Notes: a model not told the origin generated them from the sequence alone. A DNA stretch of 64,000 bases from Gastrolobium villosum (GCA_032173675.1 JAVKPL010013561.1:1-64000); one strand, 5' to 3'. Positions 21,014 through 33,856 are shown, counted from the stretch's first letter. Numbers and translations: made by a program.

Positions 21014-24000
21014 TTAACACTTACTTTTATGAATATTGGCTCTCCTTCGCTGTCTCTTTGTCTTATTTTGCATGAAAGAAGCAAGCAGGTCATAATCTTT
21101 TTCTTCCACATTTATGTTTGTGGGTTCAGCCACACCATGCAAAACAATCTCCTCTTCAACAAGCTTTGACATTGATGGTCTCTTGCCATCAACTATGATG
21201 GCTGGATTGTTTCCACAATGCACTTCACGAAGTGACAAAGATCCCTTTTTCAATTTTTTTGATTTGTTACCCATAAGGCAAGCAAGAGTCATGTCATCAT
21301 CATCATCATCATCCCCAGTCGATCTATTTGCATCTTCTCGTTTTCTCACTTGTCCGTGACAAACAACAATCTGCTGCATGGACAAATCTTTAGCTCCATC
21401 AGCACCACATGACTGAGACAACCCATCTTCCTCACCAGATGGGATTTGATTTTCAATCTGCTTAGATACAACTGTTGTCCCAGAGGGAGAGGAAGCCGGA
21501 CTCCCGTTTTTGGTACATTTAAACCGTCTCTTCTTTGATTTGTTGCGTAAAAAGCATGCAAGAGTTTTGTTGTCCCAATCTTGAATTTCTGAATTCTCAA
21601 TACATGTCTCGACTTCGTAACCATTTGCTGTTTCCTCTACTTCCTTGAGACAATTTCGAGCCTTTTTCGCATGTCTTTTGGACCTCATTTTCTTGGGAAC
21701 ATTGCTGCACGTAGTGAATGAGACATCTACACCACAAGTATTGACCTGGTCACTACATACTACATCTTGTACTTCCTTGGGACAGTGTCGAGCTTCATTT
21801 ACCTGTTTTTTAGACCTTATTCTGCCACTGCATGCAATGAAAGGGAATTAGAAAATCAAAGGCAAGATTAAAGCAATATTCAATTTTAAACATTATATGG
21901 CCAGGATTATATACCGAAACAATAATTTCAATAAAGCTGGCATCATATCTCTAAGTTGTCAAGAATCAAGAGGGGGGAAATGAAAGGTATGTTTTAAAGG
22001 GGGAGTACCTTGACTTCCTCTTCCGCTTCCTGGGGAGATTCACAGCACCATCATCAAATGGTGAAACTAACATCCGTAAAGGAAGAAAGTCATTCAGTGT
22101 AAGGGGCGGGCGTTCAGATTCTCGATCAACAAAGTTACTAGCAAGATAAGACTTTAGAGTCTTTCTTGCCTCTTGAAGCAAAGGAACTTGATCAGGAAAT
22201 AACACCCTCCATCTCCTGATCAATGTAAGGAAAGCAGATGAGTAAAATAACAAAATTTAAAGATTTAAAACAAAGATTTTTCATTGACAAAGTTAATTCT
22301 GAACTCATACTTCCGGCATTGAGAATCAGTGCGAGGAGACACATCTTCAGCAACCTTAGACCAGCAGAATCTATGCTTGACAATTGCAGCTTCTAATCTT
22401 AAATCCTCTTCCTTAGTCCATCCACCCCATTTCAAAGAAGGGTCCAAACTATTGAGGTATCTGCCATGAGAATGCTTAAAAACTTTAACAGGAACCCTAA
22501 ATTATAAAAAATCTATTTTACCAAATTTTTTAAAATAAAATTCATTACCTGTCCCTACACTGAGATTGGGTCCTTCCAGGAACAAATTTAGCTACTTGAA
22601 TCCATTTCCGTCCAAAAAGCATGACTGCTACTCTTAAGCGTTCATCCTCCTCTGGAGTAAAGCTCCCTTTCCTCTTGGGATAAAGCGATTTTTTCCATCT
22701 GCATTGGTTAATCATGTTTAAGTTTTTTATACCAGTGACCATGTTTGGTTATAATGGTGTCATTTCATTTTAGAGAATATGCATATCATTTTCTTTCCTT
22801 TATTTTCAACATAAAGCAACCTTATAAGAGAGAAAAAAAGAGAAGTAAAGAAACAGAGTCTTAAGAACTATTCAAAATGATAAACAATATTCCTGTCTCC
22901 CTGTCATAAAGATATAGAAACTAGTCACCATTGAAAATTTCATGGTGTTTAAGATGCACTGTGGCAAAGGTAAAAAAAGTAATGTACTGCTTCAAAGACT
23001 ATCCTCTAGGAGGGAACAATTATTTATGCTTAACAGAATTCAATCCTTGGCTGCTTGGGTTTAGAAAAACATAAAAAGCTACCATCCAAAAGTTGTAACC
23101 AGATATTCCCAGCTAAAAACCAGATTGTAAATCACCAACCAATACAACAGGGTAAGATATTACTATTTTCTGTCACCAAAAGAAAGGTTTGAAGCTCAAC
23201 TTACAGCAGGATAAATACTTCTCTCATCCTTTCAATTTGTAACAAGAATACTATATAAACAAAGAAGTCATGCAGTTGAGGATCAAACTACACCGAGCAG
23301 AAATCTAATTATTCAATTGAGAAAAAAAAAATTGATTTCAAATTACTTATGACGGGCCTTCAAAACTATTTCATTATACGAGCCTCACTAATTTGTGGGA
23401 TAGGCTAATAGAAAATTGTTTTTGATTTCAGTTAATAGACTTACGATCATATGTAAAATGTAATTACAAAAATAATAAACCAAATAGCAGACTGACCTAT
23501 TTGAGCACTGTGTTCCAGTTCGCCTTTCTAAAACAGAAGCCACAGACTGCCAATCTTGCTCACCAAAATATGCTACAGCAGAACAAAGTTGAGAATCTTC
23601 TTCCTCAGTCCATTCGCTATTTAGCATGGAAGGATTTAAGCTCCTTTGATATCGTGCCAAGCATTGAAAAGGAGTCCTATTTGTATTATTATCCAGAGTC
23701 CTGTTTGTGGCCGCCAATGATTCAGCAATATCAATCCAGTTCCCAATGCCCTTATCTTGAACAATACGCAAAAGAGACATATCCTCTTCCCAAGTCCATG
23801 GGTCTTGTTTGATCAAGGGATCTTCACAATTCAACCACCTGTGAACGTAAACCATTTAAAAAATAAGAGAAACATAAGTGTGAGAATCCAGCCATACATA
23901 TAGACATTATTCTACAGTCTACAGTACATTCAAGACATAAGTGTCACAGACATCTGTGAAGACAATCATCACAGACATATTAAGATCCACCATTTTAAAA

Positions 24001-24417
24001 ATCATGTCATGTACATGCCCACCTGCATGATCTATGTTGATCTCGAACTCTTATTGAAATCCAAAAATGGTAAACTGTCTGTGATGATGATCGTCATAGA
24101 TGTCTGCAACGCCAGGGGGAAGATATTCTTCACAGAAAGGCAGTAAACATGAAACAATAGTCAAAGAACTGTGGGGAAGAGACCAAGAATATGACACACA
24201 GTCATAACGAAGCAGCTAAAAACACATCTACTGTGCATATGAAGACACGTTTTGACCTTCAATACGATGATTATATTGGTAGAACATTTTAATACCCAAC
24301 CTGAATTAAACAACTACGTGTAGAAAATACATTATTCCATCCTAACCAGGATCCTATCTAATTAGAGATTGCCAGTTTGTTTTCAATATGAACCTCACAT
24401 GTACTCAAGATATAAAC

Positions 24418-24459
<42 letters not shown>

Positions 24460-27316
24460 AAAAAAAAACCCAAAAAAAAAAGAGAGTAAACAGGCTTGAA
24501 TGGGTACTAAATTATAGTGCTATCATCTTTTCTTTCACCAACTTCAAACTCAATGTTAGGGTCTTGTACCTCATTACGCATATAAAATAACATTGCAAAA
24601 TGTTCAATCCACTTTATCTCAATAATGCAGAGTCAATGTAGTTCTCCTAGGACAAAATATGATATGAGTATGAATATAGCACAATAACAGAAACATAAAA
24701 CACAAATCTTTATCGTAAAACAAGAACCATCTTTTCATACATATCAATACAGAGAAAACAGAAGTTCATCAAATAGAAAATACATACCTTGATTCACATT
24801 CAGCACCAATACGACCAGAAAGATGTGTGGAAGCCAACTGATCCCAATCAACTTTAGGTAAAAATTCTCTAACCCACTCTGATGAAATTTCAAGAGCTTT
24901 AACAGATTCAGTTATGCTATCCAAGTCATTTGCACCTCCAAATGAACACTCTGAACTGTCAAGGAGATACATCAAGGAAAAAAAATCAAACCACAATAGG
25001 GTTAAGGGACACAAAGGTCAAATGGCACACTAAGTAATATATATCAAACCAGAATAGACATTACCTTAATCTGTCTACTGAAATTTGATACACCATTTTT
25101 TGGAATTGTTCCTTAATTCCCTTGCAAAGATTTTCCCTTTCCACAAATGACCATTTTTTCCGATCCAATGAAAGTGCAAATCTTTCCAAAACCATCTTAT
25201 AAGCAGGGACAAGAGGATTCTCGTCTGGGCCATAACACATTGCAGATTTTTTTTTTTGGCTCTGCCCAAATAAAAAGAAAAAAATCAAGGATTGCCAATA
25301 TTTGTTAGACATACTAAGACCATCACACATTTTAAGTAAATAGATAATGATTACATTTGCTTCTTCTTTTGTTTTTGACAATATCCAATTGTCCTAAAAA
25401 AAACTTGAACATGCATTTTATTAATACAAGCAAAAACAAACTAGCTCTAAGTCTTTGTACTCGTTTATAAAATTCTTATATTAGATTAAGCTACTAGGTA
25501 AGATTGTTAAGCAAAAGATTCAAACTATTCAATCCCCCAAAGATAGACACAACACAAGAAACAGATAACAAGGACTGTATAGAGAGAGACATTCTTCTAC
25601 ATTCCAGTTTGATATTACCCATTCAGATCCAATAACTGTATGAACATAATACAAGAATATATCACAAAAGAGAATCACTATAGTCATGTAATTTCAAAAA
25701 TTATATTTCAAATGAAGGAAAATCTTAAATGATATTCAGCCATCTACCCATGAGAATATACAATATCAGACCGGTGACCACAAATTCACAATGAAATCAA
25801 AATATCTTAAGACTTCAGAGTTCAGAGAACTAAGAAAGTGTTACACAACCAAGTGACCAACCTTTTCATTTGGAGCATAAGACTTTTTTGCTGATATTAA
25901 CTGAATACGGAAATCCTTTTTTAGTGATAAAGCACTCCCTGTCCTTCTAATGCATGAAAGCTGGAAGTCCTTAAGGATTTTAACTTTGTCCCTTAGCTCT
26001 TTGTTTTTCTCAATTTTAGCTTCAATCTCAGTCAACTTACGTCTAAGAGATCTCTGGAGAGATCTATTCTTCTTGATGGCATCAATAAAAGCCTGAGCCG
26101 ATGGAGGAAAGCTTGATCTTTTCGGTGGTAATTCGGTTAACTTGCAGGTATCAGATATAAAACTCTCAACAAAACCACAATGCTTCGTTTCATTGTTCTC
26201 AGTCAACAAATTGGTGGCCATATTAGGATATTGAGAAACAGGGCATAATTCACCATCATCTGATCTGTCAGAGATCGAGCTGTTAACAATATCCCCTTTA
26301 TAGCCAAGGCTTAAGGCCCGATCCCCCTCCGCGGGTGTTCCCATTCCGCCTTCATGAGGACCTGATATTTTTCAGCATGCCAAGTTTGTGTGAAAAGAAC
26401 GGAAGCAAAAAAATAAAAATAAATAAATAAATAAAACTGACAACGAGACAACTTGAACAATTATACACCAAAGCCAAGCCAAGCAATATCAGAGTCGCAG
26501 AATATATAAACGATGGTAAATAGGTGAAGAAAATGACTTCAATGAGACATTTTTGTCACCTAAAACACATAATTTAATGTCAGTCACTGTGTGTAGTGCA
26601 TACCAAGAAACAACTTTTCTTTTTCTTTTTCTTTCCTTCTATCTTTCTTTTTTACAAACAATAGACGAATACGAATATACTTGTCAGGAAGGCACACATT
26701 AACAGAGACCCAGAAATCAAATAAAGCTAAGCTCAAATCACCACATACATGAACTAATAAAATTCGAAATTCCACAGTTACTTAACCCGCACGTTGCATT
26801 CTCTTTCCGATACGCATCAGGCATCGCCCAAACAAACAAATTTGCACAAAGAGAAATCAAAGTGATGACTGAATTCAAATACCTACCTTTGTTGTAGGTG
26901 GAAAACCGATTAAAAATAGAACGGACTGTCGCAAAATCGTCCTCGTCGTCGTCGTCATCATCGTAGTCGATGGAAGCTGTGGTCTTAGGGGGAACAGAAC
27001 ACAGAGGCTGGTAGAGGCTCTGCACTCTTTCGAGACATTTGATGTCGTCAGCATCAGAGTCGGAGTCAAACTCGTCGGTTACGGGGACAATGGCGTCGCC
27101 GGCGGCCAATAGCGGGTCCTCGGCGTGAAATTGATCGGAGTGAACGGTGAGATCACGGCAGGCGGAGAAATCGCCGTCGCAGCGGGTCCCGGCGATGGTG
27201 CAGGCTCTGGCGAGCGCTGCCATGTCTTCCTTGAAACCTTCATCCACATCGTCATCGTCTTCTTCGTCAGTGGCGGAGAGGTTTTCTTGTTCATATTCAT
27301 CAGCGCGAAGAGCCAT
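21014..27316 (-). CDS. SNAPc subunit 4 / SNAP190-like four-repeat Myb protein (MYB4R)
   Basis: Likely the largest subunit of the snRNA-activating complex, which binds the upstream element of U-snRNA genes in the nucleus. Nine exons join in frame: 26887-27316, 25862-26361, 25065-25261, 24788-24955, 23497-23838, 22549-22698, 22311-22460, 22009-22215, 21014-21827, giving 985 residues. The N-terminus has two acidic runs (residues about 18-30 and 115-130), then a basic coiled segment (about 235-300). Myb half-repeat and repeats follow from about 376 to 645: WVREFLPKVDWDQLA, WTWEEDMSLLRIV, EWTEEEDSQLCSAV, SFTPEEDERLRVAV, GWTKEEDLRLEAAI. This 4.5-repeat layout is the SNAP190 signature. Introns fall just after each repeat in phase 2. 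The C-terminus bears three copies of a TLACF..NKSKK motif. Arabidopsis MYB4R1 is the expected relative. Confidence 0.9.
24419..24468. repeat. 31-base C run followed by A run, in SNAPC4-like intron 4
   Basis: About 31 consecutive C (24419-24449) run straight into about 19 A, then CCC and more A. Such C tracts are rare in plant DNA and prone to length error in sequencing. It lies in an intron and does not affect the coding frame. Confidence 0.85.
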
Positions 27317-28136
27317 TAGGGTTTTGTCTTTTTTTTTTTTTTAGAGAGTGAATGAATGTTGTTGGGTGTTAAAGTTGAAGGCGGTGATTAGTTTGAATTG
27401 CAGCGCGTATTTATAAGAATGGGAGAGTATACACGACGCGTTCTGGAATTCTTTCCTTTCGTGTAGCGGTTTTGCCGAATTGCTTTTTCTTCTCTTTTCC
27501 CTTCGACTGAACCGAGGGATTCACCACTCACGTGTTTTTTTTTTGGGTCATTGGGCTTCTTTTGGACTCGGCTTTCACCAATTGCGATTGTATTTTATTG
27601 GGGAACCAACATTCAACTCGTAACGGTTATGAAATAAAAATTAATTTAAGATGACTAGAAAAAAATTTCTACACTCACAATATTTTGTGGGGCTCACAGC
27701 AAAAAAAAATCTGGCACACAAAACGAATCTCTATAACATAACACAAATATTTTTCCTACAACATAACTATTATAAAACCCATAAAAATATTACATTCGAT
27801 TTTAGTTGTTTGTCTATATATGCATGTTATAATTTGGCAAAAAAATTAAAATATTACTATTTTAATAAATAATTACAAATACATAGCAGTTTCGAAACTA
27901 TCTACAAATCTATAGCAGTCGGTGGCAAAAAAAGTTAACTTATGAACCGTAAAACTTTGAAAAGGCATAACTTTTGACTCGGGTATCCGAATGAGGTAAT
28001 TCTTTTTTTGATTCCATATAACTTTTCGAGATCTAAGCAATGACATCTCATTTGATTTATTTTATATCTCGCAAACACAATTCAAATTTGCAATAATTGT
28101 ATTATATAGTGTATTACAACAAAATTTAAAAAGTTA

Positions 28137-28172
<36 letters not shown>

Positions 28173-28429
28173 TTGTGATTTAAACTCAAAAGTTAATTTG
28201 AAAAATCTGTATTAATAAATAAAATAATTAAATAAATATTCTAAACACTTGGTAGAATATTATATAAATTTGTATATATTTTAATAATTAATAAATAAAT
28301 TTGTACACTATTTTTTTTTCAAATACTTGGCAGAAGTATATATTTTAATATGACATTAAGTATTCTTATTTATAGATGGGTTAATTACTTTGGTGCCATC
28401 TTTATATATCATTGTTGCAAATAATGTTA
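27317..28429. other. SNAPC4-like promoter side and AT-rich spacer
   Basis: 27317-27560 is the probable 5' UTR and promoter. 27652-27780 is a dispersed-repeat copy, listed separately. 28142-28168 is a TA dinucleotide run. No gene is seen. Confidence 0.5.
27652..27780 (+). repeat. Dispersed repeat 'acaatattttgtggg' family, copy 2
   Basis: Almost parallel to 6921-7041: ctacactcacaatattttgt, cacacaaaacgaatctctat, acataactattataaaaccc. The best-preserved pair of the family. Confidence 0.75.
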
Positions 28430-28912
28430 TTAAAAATAATTAATTAATTAAGGAGTATAACTTAATAAATCACAAAAATTACATGGTTGTATTGTAAAAG
28501 TTAGGGCCTTATAAAGTTTTACTGTTAAATTATTAATTTTTTTGACTAACACATGATTTACACCTAATTTAGGCGTGAATCACCTTGAGATGTCCATCTC
28601 CCCGTTTGAAAGCTTTCATAGGCATGTAGTCATCAATTACTTGTAAACTATATTAACTAATTATTTATTGAAATAGTAATATTTTAATTTTTTTGCCGTT
28701 ATAATTTATTAAAAATAATTAATTAATTAAGGAGTATAACTTAATAAATCACAATCATTACATGGTTGTATTGTAAAATTTTCTATTCTTATCAATTCTA
28801 GAAGTTGAAGTTTGACTACATTAGCGCGATCACATTGAGATGTCCATCTCCCCGTTTGAAAGCTTTCATAGGCATGTAGTCATCAATTACTTGTAAACTA
28901 TATTAACTAATA
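28430..28912 (+). repeat. Local direct duplication, about 200 bp
   Basis: 28430-28502 plus 28580-28661 is repeated at 28709-28779 plus 28829-28912 in the same order (taattaattaattaaggagt, acatggttgtattgtaaaa, gagatgtccatctccccgtt, ggcatgtagtcatcaattac). The inserts between the paired blocks differ. Confidence 0.85.
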
Positions 28913-29280
28913 CAAGATGGCAAAAGCACCATAGTACTAATATTGTACAAAAATTTCTTCTGTTTAAAATATGGGTTTAAGTTTTATTATCTTGCTGTAA
29001 AGTAAAAAAATTTCGCAGCACACACAATTAATGGTGGGGTCTACAGTTGATTAAAAAAAAAAGTGATGTGATGTTTTTTTGTATGTGCTGCAAAATTCTT
29101 TTAGCTGCTGTCGCATAACAAAACTTTAACCCTTAAAATATATTTGAAAAGTTTTGTCATACTAAATAGTCAAATGCATTCTTGATTTGACGTATTTACT
29201 CTCATCAGCAATATTGGCACAACTTAATTCCCCGTTAGCAAAATAAAGGAGCTAAGGCCACGTGGCTTGATATGCTTAAG
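28913..29280. other. AT-rich spacer
   Basis: No gene. A short pair of facing phrases around 29000-29100 (cagcacacacaattaatgg ... gtatgtgctgcaaaattc) may be the ends of another small foldback element. Confidence 0.4.
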
Positions 29281-29710
29281 TAGTGGCGAACTCAGAAAAA
29301 AAAATTATGTGTGCACAAAAAAAAATTATGGATGCCCCCGAAGATTTTTTTTAAAGAAAAATTTAAATGCATTAAAAAAATATAAACAAGAAAAAAACAA
29401 CTTTAACTTAACATTAAAAAAAATAATCAATAGTCAACTAAGCTGTTACAAGAACAAATAAAATAAATATAGAAAATTATCTTTCTTTGAAACTTGTCGA
29501 ATTACTACGAACCCACAATTTTTTATCCTCCTTCAGATTTTAGGTAAGATCCTGATTTTAACTACCAGACCTATATTTACTTTTTTCTTTTCAATTTTCC
29601 TAAATCTTCTTTTTTTTTTACTTGACCTCAATCACTCATTCATTTAAAAAAGATTTCAAATTTTTGTGTCTGCATGTGCAGACACCGGCAACAACGCCGG
29701 TCCGCCTATG
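29281..29710. mobile_element. Non-autonomous hAT-like element 2
   Basis: 430 bases beginning tagtggcgaactcag and ending ccggtccgcctatg, the 'TAGTGGCG...CGCCTATG' type of hAT ends. Flanked by tgcttaag (29273-29280) and tgcttgag (29711-29718), a 7/8 match to an 8-bp duplication. The subterminal segment has a hairpin (tgtctgcatgtgcagaca). No transposase. Confidence 0.75.
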
Positions 29711-29809
29711 TGCTTGAGTCTCATCACACAATCGACGGCACCACTCGCATCAAATAAATTTACACCATGTAATTGCATCACCACCATCTACTAAACAAAC
29801 GCCACAGGA

Positions 29810-30700
29810 TAGAAATTGTATTATTGAGTAGTAATTAAATTAGTAAATAGTAAAAATTATAATAAGTATATAATTAATGTTTTAATTTAATATTAAAAAA
29901 AATTAGGGTGCCATAGTATAAAAACGTATTTAGTTAGGTAATTAATTAGTAATGAAATAGTTAAATAATAATTTTAATTAGTGTTTTAAGTAAATAAAAA
30001 TTATCATTAAAGAAAGCCTAGGATAGAAAAAATATTTAAGAAAGAATAAAGTAGTAATTTAATAATAAATAATAATTATAATTAGTATATAATTAGTATT
30101 TTAATTAAATATTAACCCTAGGATAGAAAATTATTTACTAAAAAATTTAATTAGTAATGCAATAATTTCTTTTAACTAAATAATAAATATAATTTATAAA
30201 AGACTTTTTCTTTTGGTAAACTGAATTATGAAACTTTGAATTATAATAAAATCGATTAAATATTAATTATAATTTAGGCCCTATGATAGAAAATATTGAA
30301 GAAGTAATTAAATAATAAAATAATAATTATAATTAGTATATAATTACTATTTTAGTTAAATATTAACCCTATGATAGAAAACTATTTACTAAAACAATTA
30401 ATTAGTAATGCAATAATTACTTAGTAATTATAATTAGTTTTAACTAAATAATAAAAATGATTTATGAAACTTTTTTTTTTGGTAAACTAAATTATGAAAC
30501 TTTGAATTAGTATAGAAATGATTAAATATTAATTATAATTCAGGGTACCTATGATAGAAATTTATTTAGTAAAATAAATAATTAGTAATGTAATAATTAA
30601 ATGGTTATTATATTTAGTGTTTTAGGTAAAGAATAATGTTAATTAAAGAAAGGCTACGATAGAAAGATGTTTAAAAAAATAATTACTTTTTCATTTATGT
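29810..30700 (+). repeat. AT-rich degenerate tandem repeat, unit about 250 bp
   Basis: The phrase ctaggatagaaaattattta at 30118 reappears as ctatgatagaaaactattta at 30370 and ctatgatagaaatttattta at 30548, each followed by attagtaatg(c/t)aataatt and by tttggtaaact(g/a)aattatgaaa. At least three units and decayed partial ones can be followed. No coding potential. Confidence 0.75.
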
Positions 30701-30759
30701 TTTAATTATTATTTTAATATTATTTATTTATTCATTTATTTGTATATTTGTATTAGTTA

Positions 30760-32380
30760 TATGGCTGATCAGCACTCCGTATTGACCTTAGTAACGTATA
30801 GTCGGATGGATGCCAAAAAATACTCTCAAGCTTCCTTGTTTTCACTTTCAACAACCGCAAAAATAATTGGCAGCACCTCATTATTTCCATCTTGGGCTGT
30901 GACGATCAATAATGTTCCTTTATATTTACCATACAGATTTGTACTATCTACCTGTATAACCGTCTTGCACCATTTGAGTGCCTATGACATTGACTGGAAG
31001 TCTAAAAAATACGTTGAAAAACCCAAACCCCATTAAAAACCTGTCGATTGATGACATACATTTCATCTTCAATGTGATAAACAGATCCTGAGGAAAATTT
31101 AACCATGTGCATGAACCATCTTGGTAAGAACGCATATGACTCATCACCGTAAATCTCAGCGATTGCTTTCTGTTTTGCCTTCCACGCCTTCATGTAAGAA
31201 ACATGAAAACCAAAGAGACTAGTAACTCGTTCTTGTATCATGATCACAGGTACCAGAGTGATGCCTTGACCATGTCTATTGCCACATTAGCAATAATATT
31301 TATGTTCACTTATAAACATGTATAATTACGAAAAATAATAGTTAAATAATGCAAAGTACTTATTATGGCCTAAGAAATAAATTCAGAATCAAGTTGTCCA
31401 TGATCTTGGGAGAGGATTTTGCTCACATAACTATGTTTACCAACCCATTTACTAACCACCCGGGTGCTACTATTCTTCGTTTAATTGCTCTTACTCGCCA
31501 ATTGCAATCTTTTTCATAGTTCAAACATTTCATAGACAACTTAGTCGTTATACTCTCAAGTATTATAGCTTATCGATGTTCCTTCATGCAGTAATGTTTT
31601 ATGACATATTGGACATCGTGTTCGCACTCGAACTCTTGTTTCACATACATTTCCTCTCCTCTTTTCCATGGACATGACCTAATCCTTTGACATCCAGTAT
31701 GTCTTCGTTCGGATAATCACAATTAACAGCCTCGTAGTGTGGAGTGGTGTTCCAAAATGGTGTCATATGTGCATATATAGACATAATAGGGTAGATGTGA
31801 AAACTTGGTAACTAATGAAAAATTAAAAATTATTAACACAACTCACTAACTAACTTGATGGTGGTGGAACAACTGCAATATTGGACATAGGGATACCAGA
31901 CTCGCACTCCACGGGATTATCATGATGTTCATCACCTGCATCGCTATCATTATGATCATGGTCATTGCCAACAAAGTATCTTCATCTTCATCTACTTCTT
32001 CCATGTCAAGTTCAACATCTACCATATAGTCGTTTTCTTCTCCATGTGCAATGGTTGATTGCTTGGGCTGTAGAACAGACGAGAATACATAATGTGACTG
32101 ACTATTAAGATCCAGCCCACGAATCGGTATTGATAGATCCTTTGAAGTCTCAATATCGACGTATAACTCAACAAAATGAGACGTATTGTTTTCGATGAAT
32201 GTTGTAAGGAAAACATCTGTCCTTATCATCAGATATTTCAATACTTGCATATTTGCGGTTTCCAGACGAGACTCTACTCGTAACTGAAGATATTACCTGA
32301 TTTTGTTGCAACATCAACTTATGAGAGCTGCCCATATAAATCCACAACAGACATGTCTCAGACAATATACATTACTTTTT
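30760..32380 (-). pseudogene. Mutator-like (MULE) transposase relic
   Basis: Minus-strand fragments match the MuDR transposase family: 'YMKAWKAKQKAIAEIYGD' followed by 'SYAFLPRWF' (31247-31110), then 'VDSTNLYGKYKGTLLIVTAQ', 'DGNNEVLPIIFAVVESENK' (30960-30800), where the conserved Trp is now a stop. Upstream fragments with an acidic 'DMEEVDEDEDT' stretch (32250-31846) fit the N-terminal region. Several frameshifts and stops break it. No terminal inverted repeats were located, so element ends are open. Confidence 0.82.
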
Positions 32381-32879
32381 TTTTCCTTCGAAGCTTAAAC
32401 CATCTCCACCTATACTTTTATTACCATTGTAGTATACAAGCGCACAAAATTGATTCATTGCAATAGTGTTATTATGCAAATAAAATACAAATTAAAATGT
32501 GAACCCATAATAAGAAAATAATGACTACAAACACAAAGTAAAAAAAAAAAAAACATACACAATACTACACTGAACAATCCAATGAACAACTATGGGGATA
32601 TATATATATATATACAAAATGTGAGCTTCGTATGTGTAAAAAGAAACCGCATGTGTATTTACCATTTTATTACCACGCTTGTCAGTATACTTGCTCTCCT
32701 TTTTATTCATGGGTGAAATTATTTTGAATTCCATGGTACTTTGCTTTCTTTTTTATTCACGGGCGAAACTATTTCATATTCTGCGTACTTTTTTTTTTTG
32801 ATATATAGATTCTGCGTACTTTGCTTTCCTTTTTATTCTATTTGAGATTCCTCACAGTATGGTTCTTTTGTCTTTTTGC
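32381..32879. other. AT-rich spacer
   Basis: No gene. It contains a short TA run at 32599-32614 and a near-duplicate phrase 'actttgctttc(t/c)tttttattc' at about 32740 and 32818. Confidence 0.45.
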
Positions 32880-33130
32880 GTCGGTGGATTGGGTCTCATC
32901 AACATACGTGACGGCTATAGGTCATGAGTATCGTCACCTTTGGTGACACGATTAACCACGTGGCGTCAACTTACTTGACGCGATTAGTGTCGTCAACTTG
33001 TGTGACGGGACTCTACCGGATCAAGCTATATGGCGTGAAACTGCTCCACGTTGCTGACGTGGACACATGTCACATCAATATTGTTGACAGAGCTAGTTGC
33101 GTCAAGCATTTGACTGCTCTAGTAAGGAAA
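32880..33130. other. TGACG/CGTCA-rich segment
   Basis: Unlike its AT-rich surroundings, this stretch contains a string of gtcaac...tgacg pairs forming small imperfect palindromes (cgtcacctttggtgac, gtcaacttacttgacg, cgtcaacttgtgtgacg) spaced about 30-40 bases. A 75-codon frame crosses it with no known domain. It may be a relic attached to the MULE or a decayed tandem repeat; function unknown. Confidence 0.5.
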
Positions 33131-33292
33131 AACTTTTCAAATGTGCTTTGAACAAGATAATTTTTTGGGAATGTTAGTAGTACGGTGCTTTTGCCCATAC
33201 AAGATTCCAAAGAATAAGTAAAGTGGTTCTTACCAAAAAACAAAAGTTAAGTGTTAGAAGAATGCAGACTCGATTTATCCTGATTCCACCAC

Positions 33293-33848
33293 TAGGGCTG
33301 GCAATACGGGTCGGCCCGCCCCGGCCCGTTTTGATAAAATGGGTTGAATTGAGCAACCCGACCCGTTTTATAAGTGGGTTGGCGGGCTACGGGTCAGCTC
33401 GCCTAAAATAAAATAAAAAAATACAAAAAATTAAATTCTGAATAAAAACACATAATTTTTTTGCAAAAAAGCATAAAAAAATCTACATAAAATCATAATG
33501 TGCTTATGAAACTAAGAAAATCAGTGTTTAATAATATACATATAAATATGCATCTTTCAATCCAAAAATAATAATAATAAATAAAATCATATCAAGGTAA
33601 AACAGAGTAACAAAACAAGTAACAAAATGTTGTATAAGCAGTCCACAACAATTCGAAAAAGCCACTTGCATGCAAAGAAATCTAAGACACGGAGCTACAT
33701 AACAATTGGGTAACCTACAAAAAAAAGGGGCTTGGCGGGCTAGCTCGCGCCGCGGCGGGCTGGTGGGTTGAAAAACTTAACCCAGCCCGCCCTGTTTGGT
33801 GGGCGGGGCGGGCCAGCCCGACGGGCTCAGCCCATTTTGCCAGCCCTA
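33293..33848. mobile_element. Non-autonomous hAT element 3 (8-bp TSD)
   Basis: 556 bases with ends tagggctggcaatacggg and cccattttgccagccctA, GC-rich subterminal ggcgggc/cggcccg repeats and an AT-rich core. Exact duplication tccaccac at 33285-33292 and 33849-33856. Same family as 11283-11886 (shared 'TAGGGCTGGCAA' type ends) but not a recent copy of it. Confidence 0.93.
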
Positions 33849-33856
33849 TCCACCAC

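Noticed and set aside
24369..24590. Pro-rich 73-codon frame over the C run
   Set aside because: It is a translation of a homopolymer inside an intron.
12122..27316. PEX3 and the SNAPC4-like gene as a functional cluster
   Set aside because: Same strand, but nearly 3.7 kb of repeats lie between them and their roles are unrelated.
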